Assembly: GCF_000299935.1 (NCBI RefSeq)
Contig: NZ_AMRL01000009.1
Location: forward strand, 62,001 to 126,000
Reading direction: 5' to 3'
DNA: 64,000 bases
From: Oceanibaculum indicum P24
GTDB taxonomy: Bacteria > Pseudomonadota > Alphaproteobacteria > Oceanibaculales > Oceanibaculaceae
Shown here piece after piece: positions 34,677-44,525 of the stretch; positions within the stretch are counted from its first letter, which is position 1; each line of letters opens with the position of its first letter. The notes below the pieces were generated by a model. It did no database searches and had not been told where the DNA came from. It saw only the letters and a program-made list of their open reading frames with translations. The position numbers were made by a program, and so were the translations under genes.

Positions 34677-35645
34677 ATGAAGAAGTTTTCTGCCGCGCTG
34701 GCCGTTGCCGCCGGCCTGCTGGTTTCGACCAGCGCCATTGCGCAGGGGGTCGATCCGAACCTGCCGTCCTACAAGCCGACCAGCGGCGTTTCGGGCAGCC
34801 TGAAGTCGATCGGTTCCGACACGCTGAACAACCTGATGACGCTGTGGGCCGAAGGCTTCCTGGCGCAGTACCCGAACGTGAAGATCGAGATCGAGGGCAA
34901 GGGCTCCTCGACCGCGCCGCCTGCGCTGATCGCCGGCACCGCGCAGTTCGGCCCGATGTCGCGCCCGATGAAGTCGAAGGAAATCGACGATTTCGAGAAG
35001 AAGTACGGCTACAAGCCGACCCCGATCCGCTCGGCGGTCGATGCGCTGGCCGTCTATGCGCACAAGGACAATCCGGTCAACTGCCTGTCCATGCAGCAGA
35101 TCGATGCGATCTTCTCCAAGACCCGCAAGGGCGGCGAGAGCGCCGACATCACCACCTGGGGCCAGGTTGGCGCCACCGGTGAGTGGGCCAGCATGCCGAT
35201 CTCGCTCTATGGCCGTAACTCGGCTTCGGGCACCTATGGCTACTTCAAGGAAGTCGCGCTGTTCGACGGCGACTACAAGGACAGCGTGAAGGAGCAGCCG
35301 GGTTCCTCCACCGTGGTGCAGGGCGTTGCCTCCGACAAGGGCGGCATCGGCTACTCCGGCGTCGGCTACAAGACCGCCGACGTGAAGTTCATCGAGATCA
35401 AGGGTGCCGACGGCAAGTGCTACGGCCCGACCGCCGAGAACGCCTATTCGGGTAACTTCCCGATCGCGCGTTTCCTCTACATCTACGTGAACAAGAACCC
35501 GAACCAGGCGCTTGACCCGGTCCGTGGCGAGTTCATCCGCTACATCTACTCCAAGCAGGGTCAGGAAGCGGTCGTGAAGGACGGCTTCTTCCCGGTTAAC
35601 CAGGGCCTCGCCGCCGAGGACCTGAAGAGCTTCGGCCTGATGTAA
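34677..35645 (+). CDS. pstS: Periplasmic phosphate-binding protein
   Basis: A 322-residue substrate-binding protein. The first 23 residues form a Sec signal peptide (KKFSAALAVAAGLLVSTSAIAQ, cut probably after AIA). Ligand segments are IGSDTLNN, GKGSSTAPPALIAG, MSRPMKSKEI and GRNSASGTYGYF, matching phosphate-binding loops. Start ATG 34677 has GGAG 10 bases upstream and begins the signal peptide; the frame is open further upstream. A terminator-like hairpin just after it should make pstS message much more abundant than pstCAB. Confidence 0.93.
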   Translation: MKKFSAALAVAAGLLVSTSAIAQGVDPNLPSYKPTSGVSGSLKSIGSDTLNNLMTLWAEGFLAQYPNVKIEIEGKGSSTAPPALIAGTAQFGPMSRPMKSKEIDDFEKKYGYKPTPIRSAVDALAVYAHKDNPVNCLSMQQIDAIFSKTRKGGESADITTWGQVGATGEWASMPISLYGRNSASGTYGYFKEVALFDGDYKDSVKEQPGSSTVVQGVASDKGGIGYSGVGYKTADVKFIEIKGADGKCYGPTAENAYSGNFPIARFLYIYVNKNPNQALDPVRGEFIRYIYSKQGQEAVVKDGFFPVNQGLAAEDLKSFGLM

Positions 35646-35655
35646 TCGGCTACGG

Positions 35656-35690
35656 TGCGGGCGGCGTTCGGCGCCGCCCGCATCTCTTTT
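35656..35690 (+). terminator. Partial terminator/attenuator between pstS and pstC
   Basis: A perfect 11-bp stem TGCGGGCGGCG/CGCCGCCCGCA (35656-35666 with 35672-35682), 5-base loop, then TCTCTTTT. The T-rich tail is broken by C, so termination is probably partial, leaving read-through into pstC. It explains unequal expression of binding protein and membrane parts. Confidence 0.85.
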
Positions 35691-35783
35691 GCTTGATCCT
35701 GTATTCTTTTATCCCTTTCTTCCTACGCTCCGGCGTCGCGCTGCTCTGGCGGGCGTCGTTCTGAAATCGGGCTGAGGGTTATC

Positions 35784-38417
35784 ATGGCCAGCGACGCCAA
35801 CGACGCTTCCACCGGAACCGGCAAGACTGCCATCGGCACGGTCCGGCGCCGCAAGGCGACCAGCGCTTCCGTCCTCATCACCGACAAGATCGCCGATTGG
35901 GGCATCACTATCGGTGGCCTGATGGTGATTGTTGCCGTGTTCGGCATCATGGTGTTCCTGGCCCAGGTGGTGGTGCCGCTGTTCCTTGGCGGCGATGTGC
36001 GCGACACGCGCACCTACCAGATCACGCCGGCAAAGCCTGTCGCCTGGATCAGCACCGACGAGTACCAGACCATCGGCATCCGCATTGCCGATGACGGGCG
36101 GATTTCCAGCTTCCATCTCGATACCGGCACGCCGCTGGACAGCGTCGAGCTGGATTTCGGCGGCCGGCAGATCACCGCGATGGGCTCCACCGCGGACGGT
36201 TACAATTTGGCATTCGGTTTCGAGGATGGCACGGTGCAGTTCGGTGTGATCCAGCCGAAGATCGAGATCCTGCCGGGCGATGCGCTGCCGACGGCGGCAA
36301 ACAAGCTGAACGACCGCGACCTGACAGACGGCACTGCCGTCTATTCCCGCATTCCGGGCAACCAGCTCCGCCGCGTCTCGCTGGAAACGAAGCTGGACGA
36401 ACCGCAGGCGATTTCGGAGGCCGGGCGTCCGATCCGCGCCATCGATTATCGCATCGGCGGCACGGCGGAACGGCCGACCCGGTCCTTCGTGACTGTGGAT
36501 GGCGACGGCGTGGCCCGCGTCAGCCGCACGGAAACCACGGTGAACCTGCTCACCCGGCAGGCCAGGACGCGTGTCCTGACCTCCACCCTGCCGGACCTGC
36601 CGGGCGGCATCCGGGTGACCGAGCTGCTGATGACCAGCCGTGCCGACCAGGTCTATGTCGCCGACGAGAACGGCACTATCTACCGCTACGACACGCGCGA
36701 TTTCGCTGCGCCGATCCTGGCCGAGACGATGAAGGCGTTCCCGGGCGCCGAGCGCCTTACGGTGCTGGGCTTCCTGAATGGCGAACAGGGGCTGGTCGCC
36801 GGCGGTTCGGAGGGTTCCGTGCGCATCTTCTACCGGCTGCAGCCGGAGAATGCCGGTACCAAGGACGGGTACAGGCTGACCCTGATCCGCGAGCTGGAGC
36901 CGCACACCGCGCCCGTGGTCAACTTCGCCGCCAGCCAGCGCAACAAGTCGCTGGTGACCATGGACCTCGACGGCAACGTCTGGCTGCGCCACAACACCAG
37001 CGAGCAGACCCTGCTGAAGCTGGAGCGTGATGCGCTAACGGACGAAGACACGCAGATGCTGCTGGCGCCGCGCAACGACGCCATCCTGATCGCCGACCGC
37101 ACGGGGCAGATAAATTACTGGACCTTCCAGGTGCCGCACCCGGAAGTGACCTCGCGCACCATCTTCGGCAAGGTCTGGTACGAGGGTTATGACGGGCCGA
37201 GCTACACCTGGCAGTCCTCCTCCGGCACTGACGTGTTCGAGCCGAAATTCTCGCTGACGCCGCTGATCTTCGGCACCATCAAGGCCACCGTCTATTCGCT
37301 GCTGTTCGCCATCCCGATCGCGCTGCTGGGTGCCATCTACACCTCGGAATTCGTGCATAGCCGCATCCGCGGAACCGTGAAGCCGGTGATGGAGATGATG
37401 GAATCGCTGCCGACCGTGGTGCTGGGCTTCATCGCCGCACTGCTGCTGGCGCCCATCGTCGAGACCTGGATCGCGGCGGTGCTGCTGGCCTTCGGCGCGC
37501 TGCCGCTGTCGCTGATGCTGGCGGCCTATTTGTGGCAGGCACTGCCGTCGCAGATGAAGCTGCGGCTGGATGGTATCCCGAAGTTCGCGATGATGTTCGT
37601 GGTCATCGGCCTTGGCTGCTACATCGCCTATGCCGCCGGCCCGCTGTTCGAGAATGTGTTCTTCTATGGCGACCTGAAAGCCTGGACCAACGGCGATATC
37701 GGCACCGGCCTGCCCTTCCTGTTCCTGGTGCTGCTGCCGCTGTCCTTCCTGGGCGTCAGCTATGTCTTCGGCCGCACGGTGGGCACGACCTACCGGCTTG
37801 CGCTGCGCGACATGCCGCAGAACCGGGCCTCGCTGGTCGATCTCGGCCGCTGGCTCGCCATGCTGGTTGCCGCCGGCATCGTCAGCTACATCCTGGCAGC
37901 GTCGCTGACCGCCATCGGCTATGACCCGCGCGGCGGTGTGGTCGATACTTACGTGCAGCGCAATGCGCTGGTGGTCGGCTTCGTGATGGGTTTCGCGGTC
38001 ATCCCGAACATCTACACCCTGGCGGAAGATGCGCTGAACGCGGTGCCGTCCTCGCTGCGCGCGGCCAGTCTGGCCGCCGGTGCCACACCTTGGCAGACGG
38101 CGATGTGGGTGGTGCTGCCGACCGCCATGTCCGGCGTGTTCGCGGCGGTAATGATCGGCATGGGGCGCGCCGTCGGCGAGACCATGATCGTGGTCATGGC
38201 GGCGGGCAACACGCCGATCCTGGACTGGAACGTCTTCAACGGCCTGCGCACGCTGTCCGCCAACATCGCGGTGGAACTGCCCGAGGCGGTGCAGGGCAGC
38301 ACGCTCTACCGCATGCTGTTCCTGGCGGCGCTGACGCTGTTCGCCATGACCTTCGTCATCAATACCGTGGCGGAAGTGATCCGCCAGCGCTTCCGCAAGC
38401 GCGCCTTCCAGCTTTGA
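35784..38417 (+). CDS. pstC: Phosphate ABC-transporter permease PstC, expanded form
   Basis: An 877-residue permease, far longer than the about 320 residues of E. coli PstC. Order: cytoplasmic start, first membrane helix (about 38-68), a periplasmic region of about 400 residues with repeated short beta-strand motifs ending in phrases like DGRISSFHLD, VYVADENGTIYRYD and LVTMDLDGNVWLRHN (beta-propeller-like), then the permease core from about residue 488. The EAA loop is AASLAAGATPWQTAMWVVLPTAMSG (about 760). Several extra hydrophobic helices lie between the early and late core helices. Long PstC with such an N-terminal region is known in Pseudomonas and Vibrio (DUF3708). Confidence 0.88.
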   Translation: MASDANDASTGTGKTAIGTVRRRKATSASVLITDKIADWGITIGGLMVIVAVFGIMVFLAQVVVPLFLGGDVRDTRTYQITPAKPVAWISTDEYQTIGIRIADDGRISSFHLDTGTPLDSVELDFGGRQITAMGSTADGYNLAFGFEDGTVQFGVIQPKIEILPGDALPTAANKLNDRDLTDGTAVYSRIPGNQLRRVSLETKLDEPQAISEAGRPIRAIDYRIGGTAERPTRSFVTVDGDGVARVSRTETTVNLLTRQARTRVLTSTLPDLPGGIRVTELLMTSRADQVYVADENGTIYRYDTRDFAAPILAETMKAFPGAERLTVLGFLNGEQGLVAGGSEGSVRIFYRLQPENAGTKDGYRLTLIRELEPHTAPVVNFAASQRNKSLVTMDLDGNVWLRHNTSEQTLLKLERDALTDEDTQMLLAPRNDAILIADRTGQINYWTFQVPHPEVTSRTIFGKVWYEGYDGPSYTWQSSSGTDVFEPKFSLTPLIFGTIKATVYSLLFAIPIALLGAIYTSEFVHSRIRGTVKPVMEMMESLPTVVLGFIAALLLAPIVETWIAAVLLAFGALPLSLMLAAYLWQALPSQMKLRLDGIPKFAMMFVVIGLGCYIAYAAGPLFENVFFYGDLKAWTNGDIGTGLPFLFLVLLPLSFLGVSYVFGRTVGTTYRLALRDMPQNRASLVDLGRWLAMLVAAGIVSYILAASLTAIGYDPRGGVVDTYVQRNALVVGFVMGFAVIPNIYTLAEDALNAVPSSLRAASLAAGATPWQTAMWVVLPTAMSGVFAAVMIGMGRAVGETMIVVMAAGNTPILDWNVFNGLRTLSANIAVELPEAVQGSTLYRMLFLAALTLFAMTFVINTVAEVIRQRFRKRAFQL

Positions 38418-38442
38418 TCCGGATATATCAGGGGAACCGGGA

Positions 38443-40179
38443 ATGACCGCGACCGCCGAAAAAGACATGAGCCGGACTGCCGCGAAGCCGCGTTCGGTGC
38501 GCAAATACTCGGCCGATATCTCGGCCGTCGGCGAGCCCTTCCTGTGGGGGCTTGGCGGCGCGCTGGCGCTGGGTATCATCCTGATTGCCGGGTTCCTCAC
38601 GCTGATCTTCTGGAATGGTGTCACTACCTTCTGGCCGAAGCCGGTGGCCGTGGTTACGCTGAATGATGGCGCCAAGGTTGCGGGCGAGCCCTTCCGGTCG
38701 GAGGTGTTCCGCCCCGATGCCGCCTTCCTGCAGGCGCTTACCCCCGCTCAGCGTGCCGAGGTTGCCGCCGATGACGGCTTCGTCAGCCGCACCATGTACC
38801 GGATCGGCAATTACGACCTGTTCGGCGAGGATTTCCGCTGGGTGCCGGAAACCCAGAAGGCCGATGTCTCCTATCCGGAGAATTTCTTCTTCTTCGAGCG
38901 CCAGGAATGGGGCGCTTTCGTCGGCACCATCGCGGCGGTCGATCTGGCCGGCCGCAAGCTGGAAGGGCCGGGGATCGATCTTTCGCTGCTGCATGACGAA
39001 CAGGAGGCGGCGCGCGACCGCTTCGAACGTATCCGCGAGATCGAGCGCGACGAGATCGGCGCCATCAATCATTACCTGAACGAGCTTCGGCTCGATGTCC
39101 GCCGGGCGGAGCTGCGCTATGGCCCGGACAGCCCGGAAGTGCGCGAGGCGAAGGCGGAAGCCGAGGCACGCGCCGCCGAACTGCAGGTCGAATACCGGGC
39201 ACTGGCCGAAACCGCTTCTGCCATCAAGGCGGAGGATGCGCAGTACCGCATCACCCTGGCCGCAGTCGATGGCCAGACCAAGGAGATGCAGCTGTCGCAG
39301 ATCGTGCGCTTCTATGCTGCCAACGACCTGTCCTATTTTGAGAAATGGGGCGTGTACCTGTCGCGCTGGGGCGAGTTCCTGAGCGAAGACCCGCGCGAGG
39401 CCAATACCGAGGGCGGCATCCTGCCGGCAATCTTCGGTACGGTCGTGATGACGCTGATGATGGTCATCGTGGTCGCCCCGTTCGGTGTCATCACCGCGCT
39501 CTACCTGCGCGAATACGCCAAGCAGGGCCGTCTGGTCGCCATCGTCCGCATCTCGGTGAACAACCTGGCCGGCGTGCCTTCCATCGTCTATGGCGTGTTC
39601 GGCGTCGGCTTCTTCGCCTACACGGTGGGCGGCGGCATCGATGCGCTGTTCTTCCCGGAGCGGCTGCCCAGCCCGACCTTCGGCACCGGCGGCATCCTGT
39701 GGTCGGCGCTGACGCTGGCGCTGCTGACCGTGCCGGTGGTCATCGTCGCCTCGGAGGAGGCGCTGGCCGCCGTGCCGCGTTCGATGCGGGAAGGCTCGCT
39801 GGCTTGCGGTGCCTCGAAGTGGCAGACCATCAAGTGGATCGTCCTGCCCCGCGCGATGCCAGGTGTGATGACCGGCCTGATCCTGGCCATGGCGCGCGGC
39901 GCCGGCGAGGTGGCGCCGCTGATGCTGGTGGGTGTGGTGAAGCTTGCGCCGGAGCTGCCGGTTGACGGGTTCTTCCCCTATATCCATCTGGAACGCAGCT
40001 TCATGCATCTGGGCTTCCACATCTTCGACGTGGGTTTCCAGTCGCGCAATTCCGAAGCCGGCAAGCCGATGGTGTTCGTCACCACGCTGCTGCTGCTGGC
40101 CCTGATCGTCCTGATGAATTCCTCGGCGATCTATATCCGCAACCGGCTGAAGAAGAAGTTTGTCGGCAGCCAGTTCTGA
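38443..40179 (+). CDS. pstA: Phosphate ABC-transporter permease PstA, expanded form
   Basis: A 578-residue permease, about twice the E. coli length. Helix 1 at about 34-58; then a periplasmic region (about 60-320) including a strongly charged stretch at about 186-266, rich in Glu, Arg and Ala with heptad character, probably a coiled coil; then the permease core from about 326 with EAA loop EGSLACGASKWQTIKWIVLPRAMPG. The N-terminal part corresponds to the DUF3333 region found in long PstA proteins. It begins 25 bases after pstC; GGGGAACCGGGA precedes the ATG. Confidence 0.9.
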   Translation: MTATAEKDMSRTAAKPRSVRKYSADISAVGEPFLWGLGGALALGIILIAGFLTLIFWNGVTTFWPKPVAVVTLNDGAKVAGEPFRSEVFRPDAAFLQALTPAQRAEVAADDGFVSRTMYRIGNYDLFGEDFRWVPETQKADVSYPENFFFFERQEWGAFVGTIAAVDLAGRKLEGPGIDLSLLHDEQEAARDRFERIREIERDEIGAINHYLNELRLDVRRAELRYGPDSPEVREAKAEAEARAAELQVEYRALAETASAIKAEDAQYRITLAAVDGQTKEMQLSQIVRFYAANDLSYFEKWGVYLSRWGEFLSEDPREANTEGGILPAIFGTVVMTLMMVIVVAPFGVITALYLREYAKQGRLVAIVRISVNNLAGVPSIVYGVFGVGFFAYTVGGGIDALFFPERLPSPTFGTGGILWSALTLALLTVPVVIVASEEALAAVPRSMREGSLACGASKWQTIKWIVLPRAMPGVMTGLILAMARGAGEVAPLMLVGVVKLAPELPVDGFFPYIHLERSFMHLGFHIFDVGFQSRNSEAGKPMVFVTTLLLLALIVLMNSSAIYIRNRLKKKFVGSQF

Positions 40180-40210
40180 TCGCTAACCGCCGCCCCGGAG
40201 TCTAGATCCC

Positions 40211-41022
<812 letters not shown>

Positions 41023-41047
<25 letters not shown>

Positions 41048-41973
41048 TCGCGCAGGGCCGCCGCCAGCCCGGTGAAGGCCGGGTAGGCGGCGTCCAGCAG
41101 GCTGACCGGGATCGCCTCCAGATAGGCGGCGAACGGGCCCTTGTCGGTGAAGCGCCGGATGAAGGCATCGCGGTCGAAGGCCGGGCCCATGCGGCCCGGT
41201 AAATCGCCCGCGATCACCACGCCGCCACGCGCATCGAAGCTCATGGCAAGGTCGCCGGCGATGCCGCCCAGCATCGCCGAATGGGCGGACGCTGCGGCCT
41301 TCGCCTGCGGATCTCCGCAGCCCAGTGCCGCCGCCGTGACCTCCTCCGGCGTCGCCTCCCGCCCCGAGAGAGCCCGATACAGCCGGGCGAGGCCAGGGGC
41401 CGCCAACACATCCTCCGCCGACAGATGCCCGCTGTCCGGGCGCAGCTTTTCCAGCAGCGCCGCCTCCGCCACGTCGCGGGCGGCCAGCGTCACATGGCCG
41501 CCTTCGCTGGAGGCGACATGGAAGCTGCTGCCAGCGGGGATCAGCGCCGCGACCCCTAACCCTGTTCCGGGAGCAACCACCAGCCGCGCAGCAGCGGGGT
41601 TGGCGGTACCTGGCTTCAGCGGCAGGAACGCGCTCTCCGGCAGGTCGGGCAGGGCGCGGGCGATGGCGGCCACGTCATTCATCACGCACACCGGCGCGAA
41701 GCCGAAACGTGCGGCAAGGCCGGAGGCGGAGAAGCGCCAGGGATGGTTGGTCAGCGCCACCTCGTCGCCGGTCACCGGCCCGGCGACAGCCAGCGCCAGC
41801 GCGTCCGGGCGATGGCCGGTGCGGTCCATCCAGTGCTGGATCGCCGCTTCCAGCGTGTCGTGGGCGGCAGTCGGGAACACGTCAGGCGTGCCGATTCGGC
41901 CATCCTGATCCAGCAGGGCAAAGCGCGTGTTGGTGCCGCCGATATCGGCCAGCAGCGCGGTTCCGCTCCGCAT
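41023..41973 (-). CDS. glk: Glucokinase
   Basis: A 316-residue glucokinase of the bacterial hexokinase family (not ROK). [16 protein letters not shown] is the phosphate-1 motif, [20 protein letters not shown] holds the catalytic Asp region, [13 protein letters not shown] is phosphate-2, and [13 protein letters not shown] contacts sugar. Makes glucose 6-phosphate from glucose and ATP. Start ATG 41973 overlaps the stop of the dioxygenase gene by one base (TGATG). Its 3' end overlaps pstB. Confidence 0.93.
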
Positions 41974-43028
41974 CAGATCGGAGTCAGCGGCGCGTGCAGC
42001 CGTGTTTCGGGCAGGATGATGCCGCCGCGCTCGCCCGGCGTCACGCTGCCGTAGCGCTGGGCATAGGCCGGGGGCAGGGCGCGCGCACTTTCCGGCGCCA
42101 GCCACAGCCGCAGCAGGTGGCGCTTTTTGGTGTCCTCCTCCCAATCCTCGAAGCCGGTGCGGTCATGCAGGATGGTGTGGTTGTGCACGAACTGCAGGTC
42201 GCCGGGGCGAAGCACCATGGTGAAGTTGAGGGCGGGATCGTCGGCCAGCGCGTCGAACAGGTCCAGCGCCTCCACCGTCTCCGGTGACAGGCGGGGCGCA
42301 TCCTCGAAGCGCTGCGCCGAATTGATGTATTGCCGCTGATAGATGACGGAGATCAGCCCGTCATGCACGCTGAACACCGGAATCTCGAAAAAGGGTTTCT
42401 GGCCGGGGGAGACCTCGCCGCGCCGGTCGGTGGCGACGGGGCGCAGCAGGTGCGGCAGCAGGTCGGGCCGGCGACGGTGGATCTCGTTATAGATCGTCAT
42501 CGAGCTGACCAGCGCCGAATGGCCGCCGGACTTTGCCGCCTTGAGGCAGAGCAGCCCGACCACATCGCAGGAATCGGTATGGAAGGTCTGGCGCTCGCGG
42601 GTCTGGTAGATGCGCACATTCGGATCGTTGGAGGCGAGGCCCAGATCGCGCACATGGCCCAGGATATGGCCCTTGCCGTTCTGCGACTTGGGATTGCCCA
42701 GATGCCGGCCGATGCCGACGAAGGCGGCGGCGGACAGCTCGATGGGCCAGTCATCGACCGGCAGGCCGCGGAACAGCACGAAGCCGCGTCCGGTCAGCAA
42801 TTCCTCCAGCGCTTCCGCCAGCACCGGCCCCAGTGTCGGCAGCGGGAAGTCCGCCTTGCCTATCCGCGCAATATCGATGCCTTGCGCGAGGGCGGCCCTG
42901 GCGGCCTGCTCCACCTCGGCGACATGGGCGGGGGACAGCGGCAGAATCCACTCCTGCTCGCGGGCCAGCATGTCGGGTCCGTACCAGGCGGAGGGGCCGG
43001 TCATTTCAGGCGGCAGGGGGGCTGTCAT
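41973..43028 (-). CDS. TauD/TfdA-family Fe(II)/2-oxoglutarate dioxygenase (second copy)
   Basis: A 351-residue paralogue of the protein at 30244-31326. His-x-Asp in TFHTDSCDVVGLL, distal His in VHNHTILHDRTGF, and an Arg in KRHLLRLWLA form the iron and 2-oxoglutarate site. It also shares RHLGNPKSQNGKGHILGHVRD with RHIGDPVTQNRNGHLIAHVID of the first copy. Substrate unknown. ATG 43028 has GAGGA about 8 bases upstream. Translated with glk by stop-start overlap, an unusual partnership. Divergent from the PQQ-type dehydrogenase gene. Confidence 0.87.
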   Translation of the reverse strand: MTAPLPPEMTGPSAWYGPDMLAREQEWILPLSPAHVAEVEQAARAALAQGIDIARIGKADFPLPTLGPVLAEALEELLTGRGFVLFRGLPVDDWPIELSAAAFVGIGRHLGNPKSQNGKGHILGHVRDLGLASNDPNVRIYQTRERQTFHTDSCDVVGLLCLKAAKSGGHSALVSSMTIYNEIHRRRPDLLPHLLRPVATDRRGEVSPGQKPFFEIPVFSVHDGLISVIYQRQYINSAQRFEDAPRLSPETVEALDLFDALADDPALNFTMVLRPGDLQFVHNHTILHDRTGFEDWEEDTKKRHLLRLWLAPESARALPPAYAQRYGSVTPGERGGIILPETRLHAPLTPI

Positions 43029-43194
43029 CGGGAAGGCGTCCTCGGTCGCGTGTTCTGATTTTCGCGCAGTATTCCCCGCCGCTTGGCAGGGGTCAACGCA
43101 TAGGACAGCGTCAGGCCGGCGGGTTGACCGGTGGGAATGTGCCCCCACCTCAGAAAGGCACCCCAGAGACGGGGACATGGTTCAAGGAGAGACG

Positions 43195-44331
43195 ATGCGC
43201 CTGCCCCAATACGCCGTTTTCTGCGCCGTCCTGTTGCTGGCACTCCCCGCCGATGCCCAGCAGGCGCAGCGTTTCTCCACGCAGAAGGCGGATATCCTCG
43301 TCGAGACCGTGGCGCGCGGGCTGGAGAATCCATGGTCGCTGGCCTTCCTGCCGGACGGGCGCATGCTGGTGACGGAACGGCCGGGCCGGCTGCGCCTGAT
43401 CGGGCGCGGCGGGGCGGTCTCCGCACCGCTGGAAGGCACGCCGGAAGTCTTTGCCAGCGGGCAGGGCGGGCTGCTCGACGTGATCCTGGGGCCGGATTTC
43501 GAGACCAGCCGGCTGATCTATATGAGCTTTGCCGAACCGGGGGAGGGCGGCGCCAACGGTACGGCAGTGGCGCGCGGCCGGCTGTCACCCGACGGGCGGC
43601 GTATTGAGGGGCTGGAGGTCATCTTCAGCCAGAAGCCGAAGATCAGCAGCCGGCTGCATTTCGGCTCCCGCCTCGCCTTCGGGACGGATGGTACGCTCTA
43701 TGCCACGACGGGCGAGCGTTTCGGCAACCGCGACATGGCGCAGGGGCTCGACAATCATCTGGGCAAGGTCATCCGCATCAATCCGGATGGCAGCGTGCCG
43801 GCGGATAATCCTTTCGTTGGCCAGGCGGGCGCCCTGCCGGAAATCTTCTCCTACGGCCACCGCAACCCGCAGGGCATGACCGTGCATCCGGTGACCGGCC
43901 GGCTGTGGCTGCACGAGCATGGCGCGCGCGGCGGCGACGAGATCAACCTGCCGGAAGCCGGCAAGAATTACGGCTGGCCGGTCATCAGCTATGGCGTGCA
44001 CTATTCCGGCGCGAAGATCGGCGAGGGAACGACGAAGCCCGGCATGGAACAGCCTATCCATTACTGGGACCCGTCCATCGCCCCCAGCGGCATGGCCTTC
44101 TATCATCAGGGTGCGATACCAGCCTGGGAGGGCAATCTGTTCGTCGGCGCGCTGGCCGGGCAGCATCTCGCCCGGCTGGAGATCGAGGGCGAGCGCGTGA
44201 CCAGCCAGGAAAAGCTGCTGGGCGCGCTTGGCGCGCGCTTCCGCGATGTCCGCATGGGGCCGGACGGCCATCTCTATGCGCTGACCGATTCCGACGAGGG
44301 CCGGTTGCTGAGGATCAGGCCGGCGCGGTAG
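43195..44331 (+). CDS. PQQ-dependent sugar dehydrogenase family protein (GSDH fold)
   Basis: A 378-residue secreted protein. The first 22 residues form a signal peptide (VFCAVLLLALPADAQQ). The body is a soluble-glucose-dehydrogenase-like six-blade propeller: GLENPWSLAFLPDGRMLVTERPGRL, FGSRLAFGTDGTLYATTGE, YGHRNPQGMTVHP, HEHGARGGDEIN and YWDPSIAPSGMAFY are family motifs around the PQQ/Ca site. Likely an aldose dehydrogenase (YliI-like). Start ATG 43195 follows CAAGGAGAGACG; ATG 43177 upstream is possible. Whether the host makes PQQ cannot be told here. Confidence 0.9.
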   Translation: MRLPQYAVFCAVLLLALPADAQQAQRFSTQKADILVETVARGLENPWSLAFLPDGRMLVTERPGRLRLIGRGGAVSAPLEGTPEVFASGQGGLLDVILGPDFETSRLIYMSFAEPGEGGANGTAVARGRLSPDGRRIEGLEVIFSQKPKISSRLHFGSRLAFGTDGTLYATTGERFGNRDMAQGLDNHLGKVIRINPDGSVPADNPFVGQAGALPEIFSYGHRNPQGMTVHPVTGRLWLHEHGARGGDEINLPEAGKNYGWPVISYGVHYSGAKIGEGTTKPGMEQPIHYWDPSIAPSGMAFYHQGAIPAWEGNLFVGALAGQHLARLEIEGERVTSQEKLLGALGARFRDVRMGPDGHLYALTDSDEGRLLRIRPAR

Positions 44332-44371
44332 CAGCGCCGCTTTTCTTTGTACCCCCGATGCCCCTGTATTT

Positions 44372-44520
44372 CCCTCTCCCCCCTGCGGGAGAGGGTTGCG
44401 CAGCCTTATCGGGGCATCAGCCGAGATTAGGCGAAGCTGGGTGAGGGGGAATCCCACAGAGTAAGCTACCCCTCACCCGGTTCGCTGACGCTCACCACCC
44501 TCTCCCGCAAGGGGAGAGGG
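44372..44520. repeat. Intergenic palindromic repeat, family A copy 1
   Basis: GC-rich hairpins at both ends (CCCTCTCCC...GGGAGAGGG at 44372-44395 and again at 44497-44520), with GGTGAGGGG and CCCCTCACC facing each other between them. The inner part AGCCTTATCGGGG...GAGATTAGGCGAAGCTGGGTGAGGGG is shared with 53800-53859. It fills most of the 194 bases between two convergent genes and is probably a short mobile intergenic element. Confidence 0.85.
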
Positions 44521-44525
44521 TTCCT

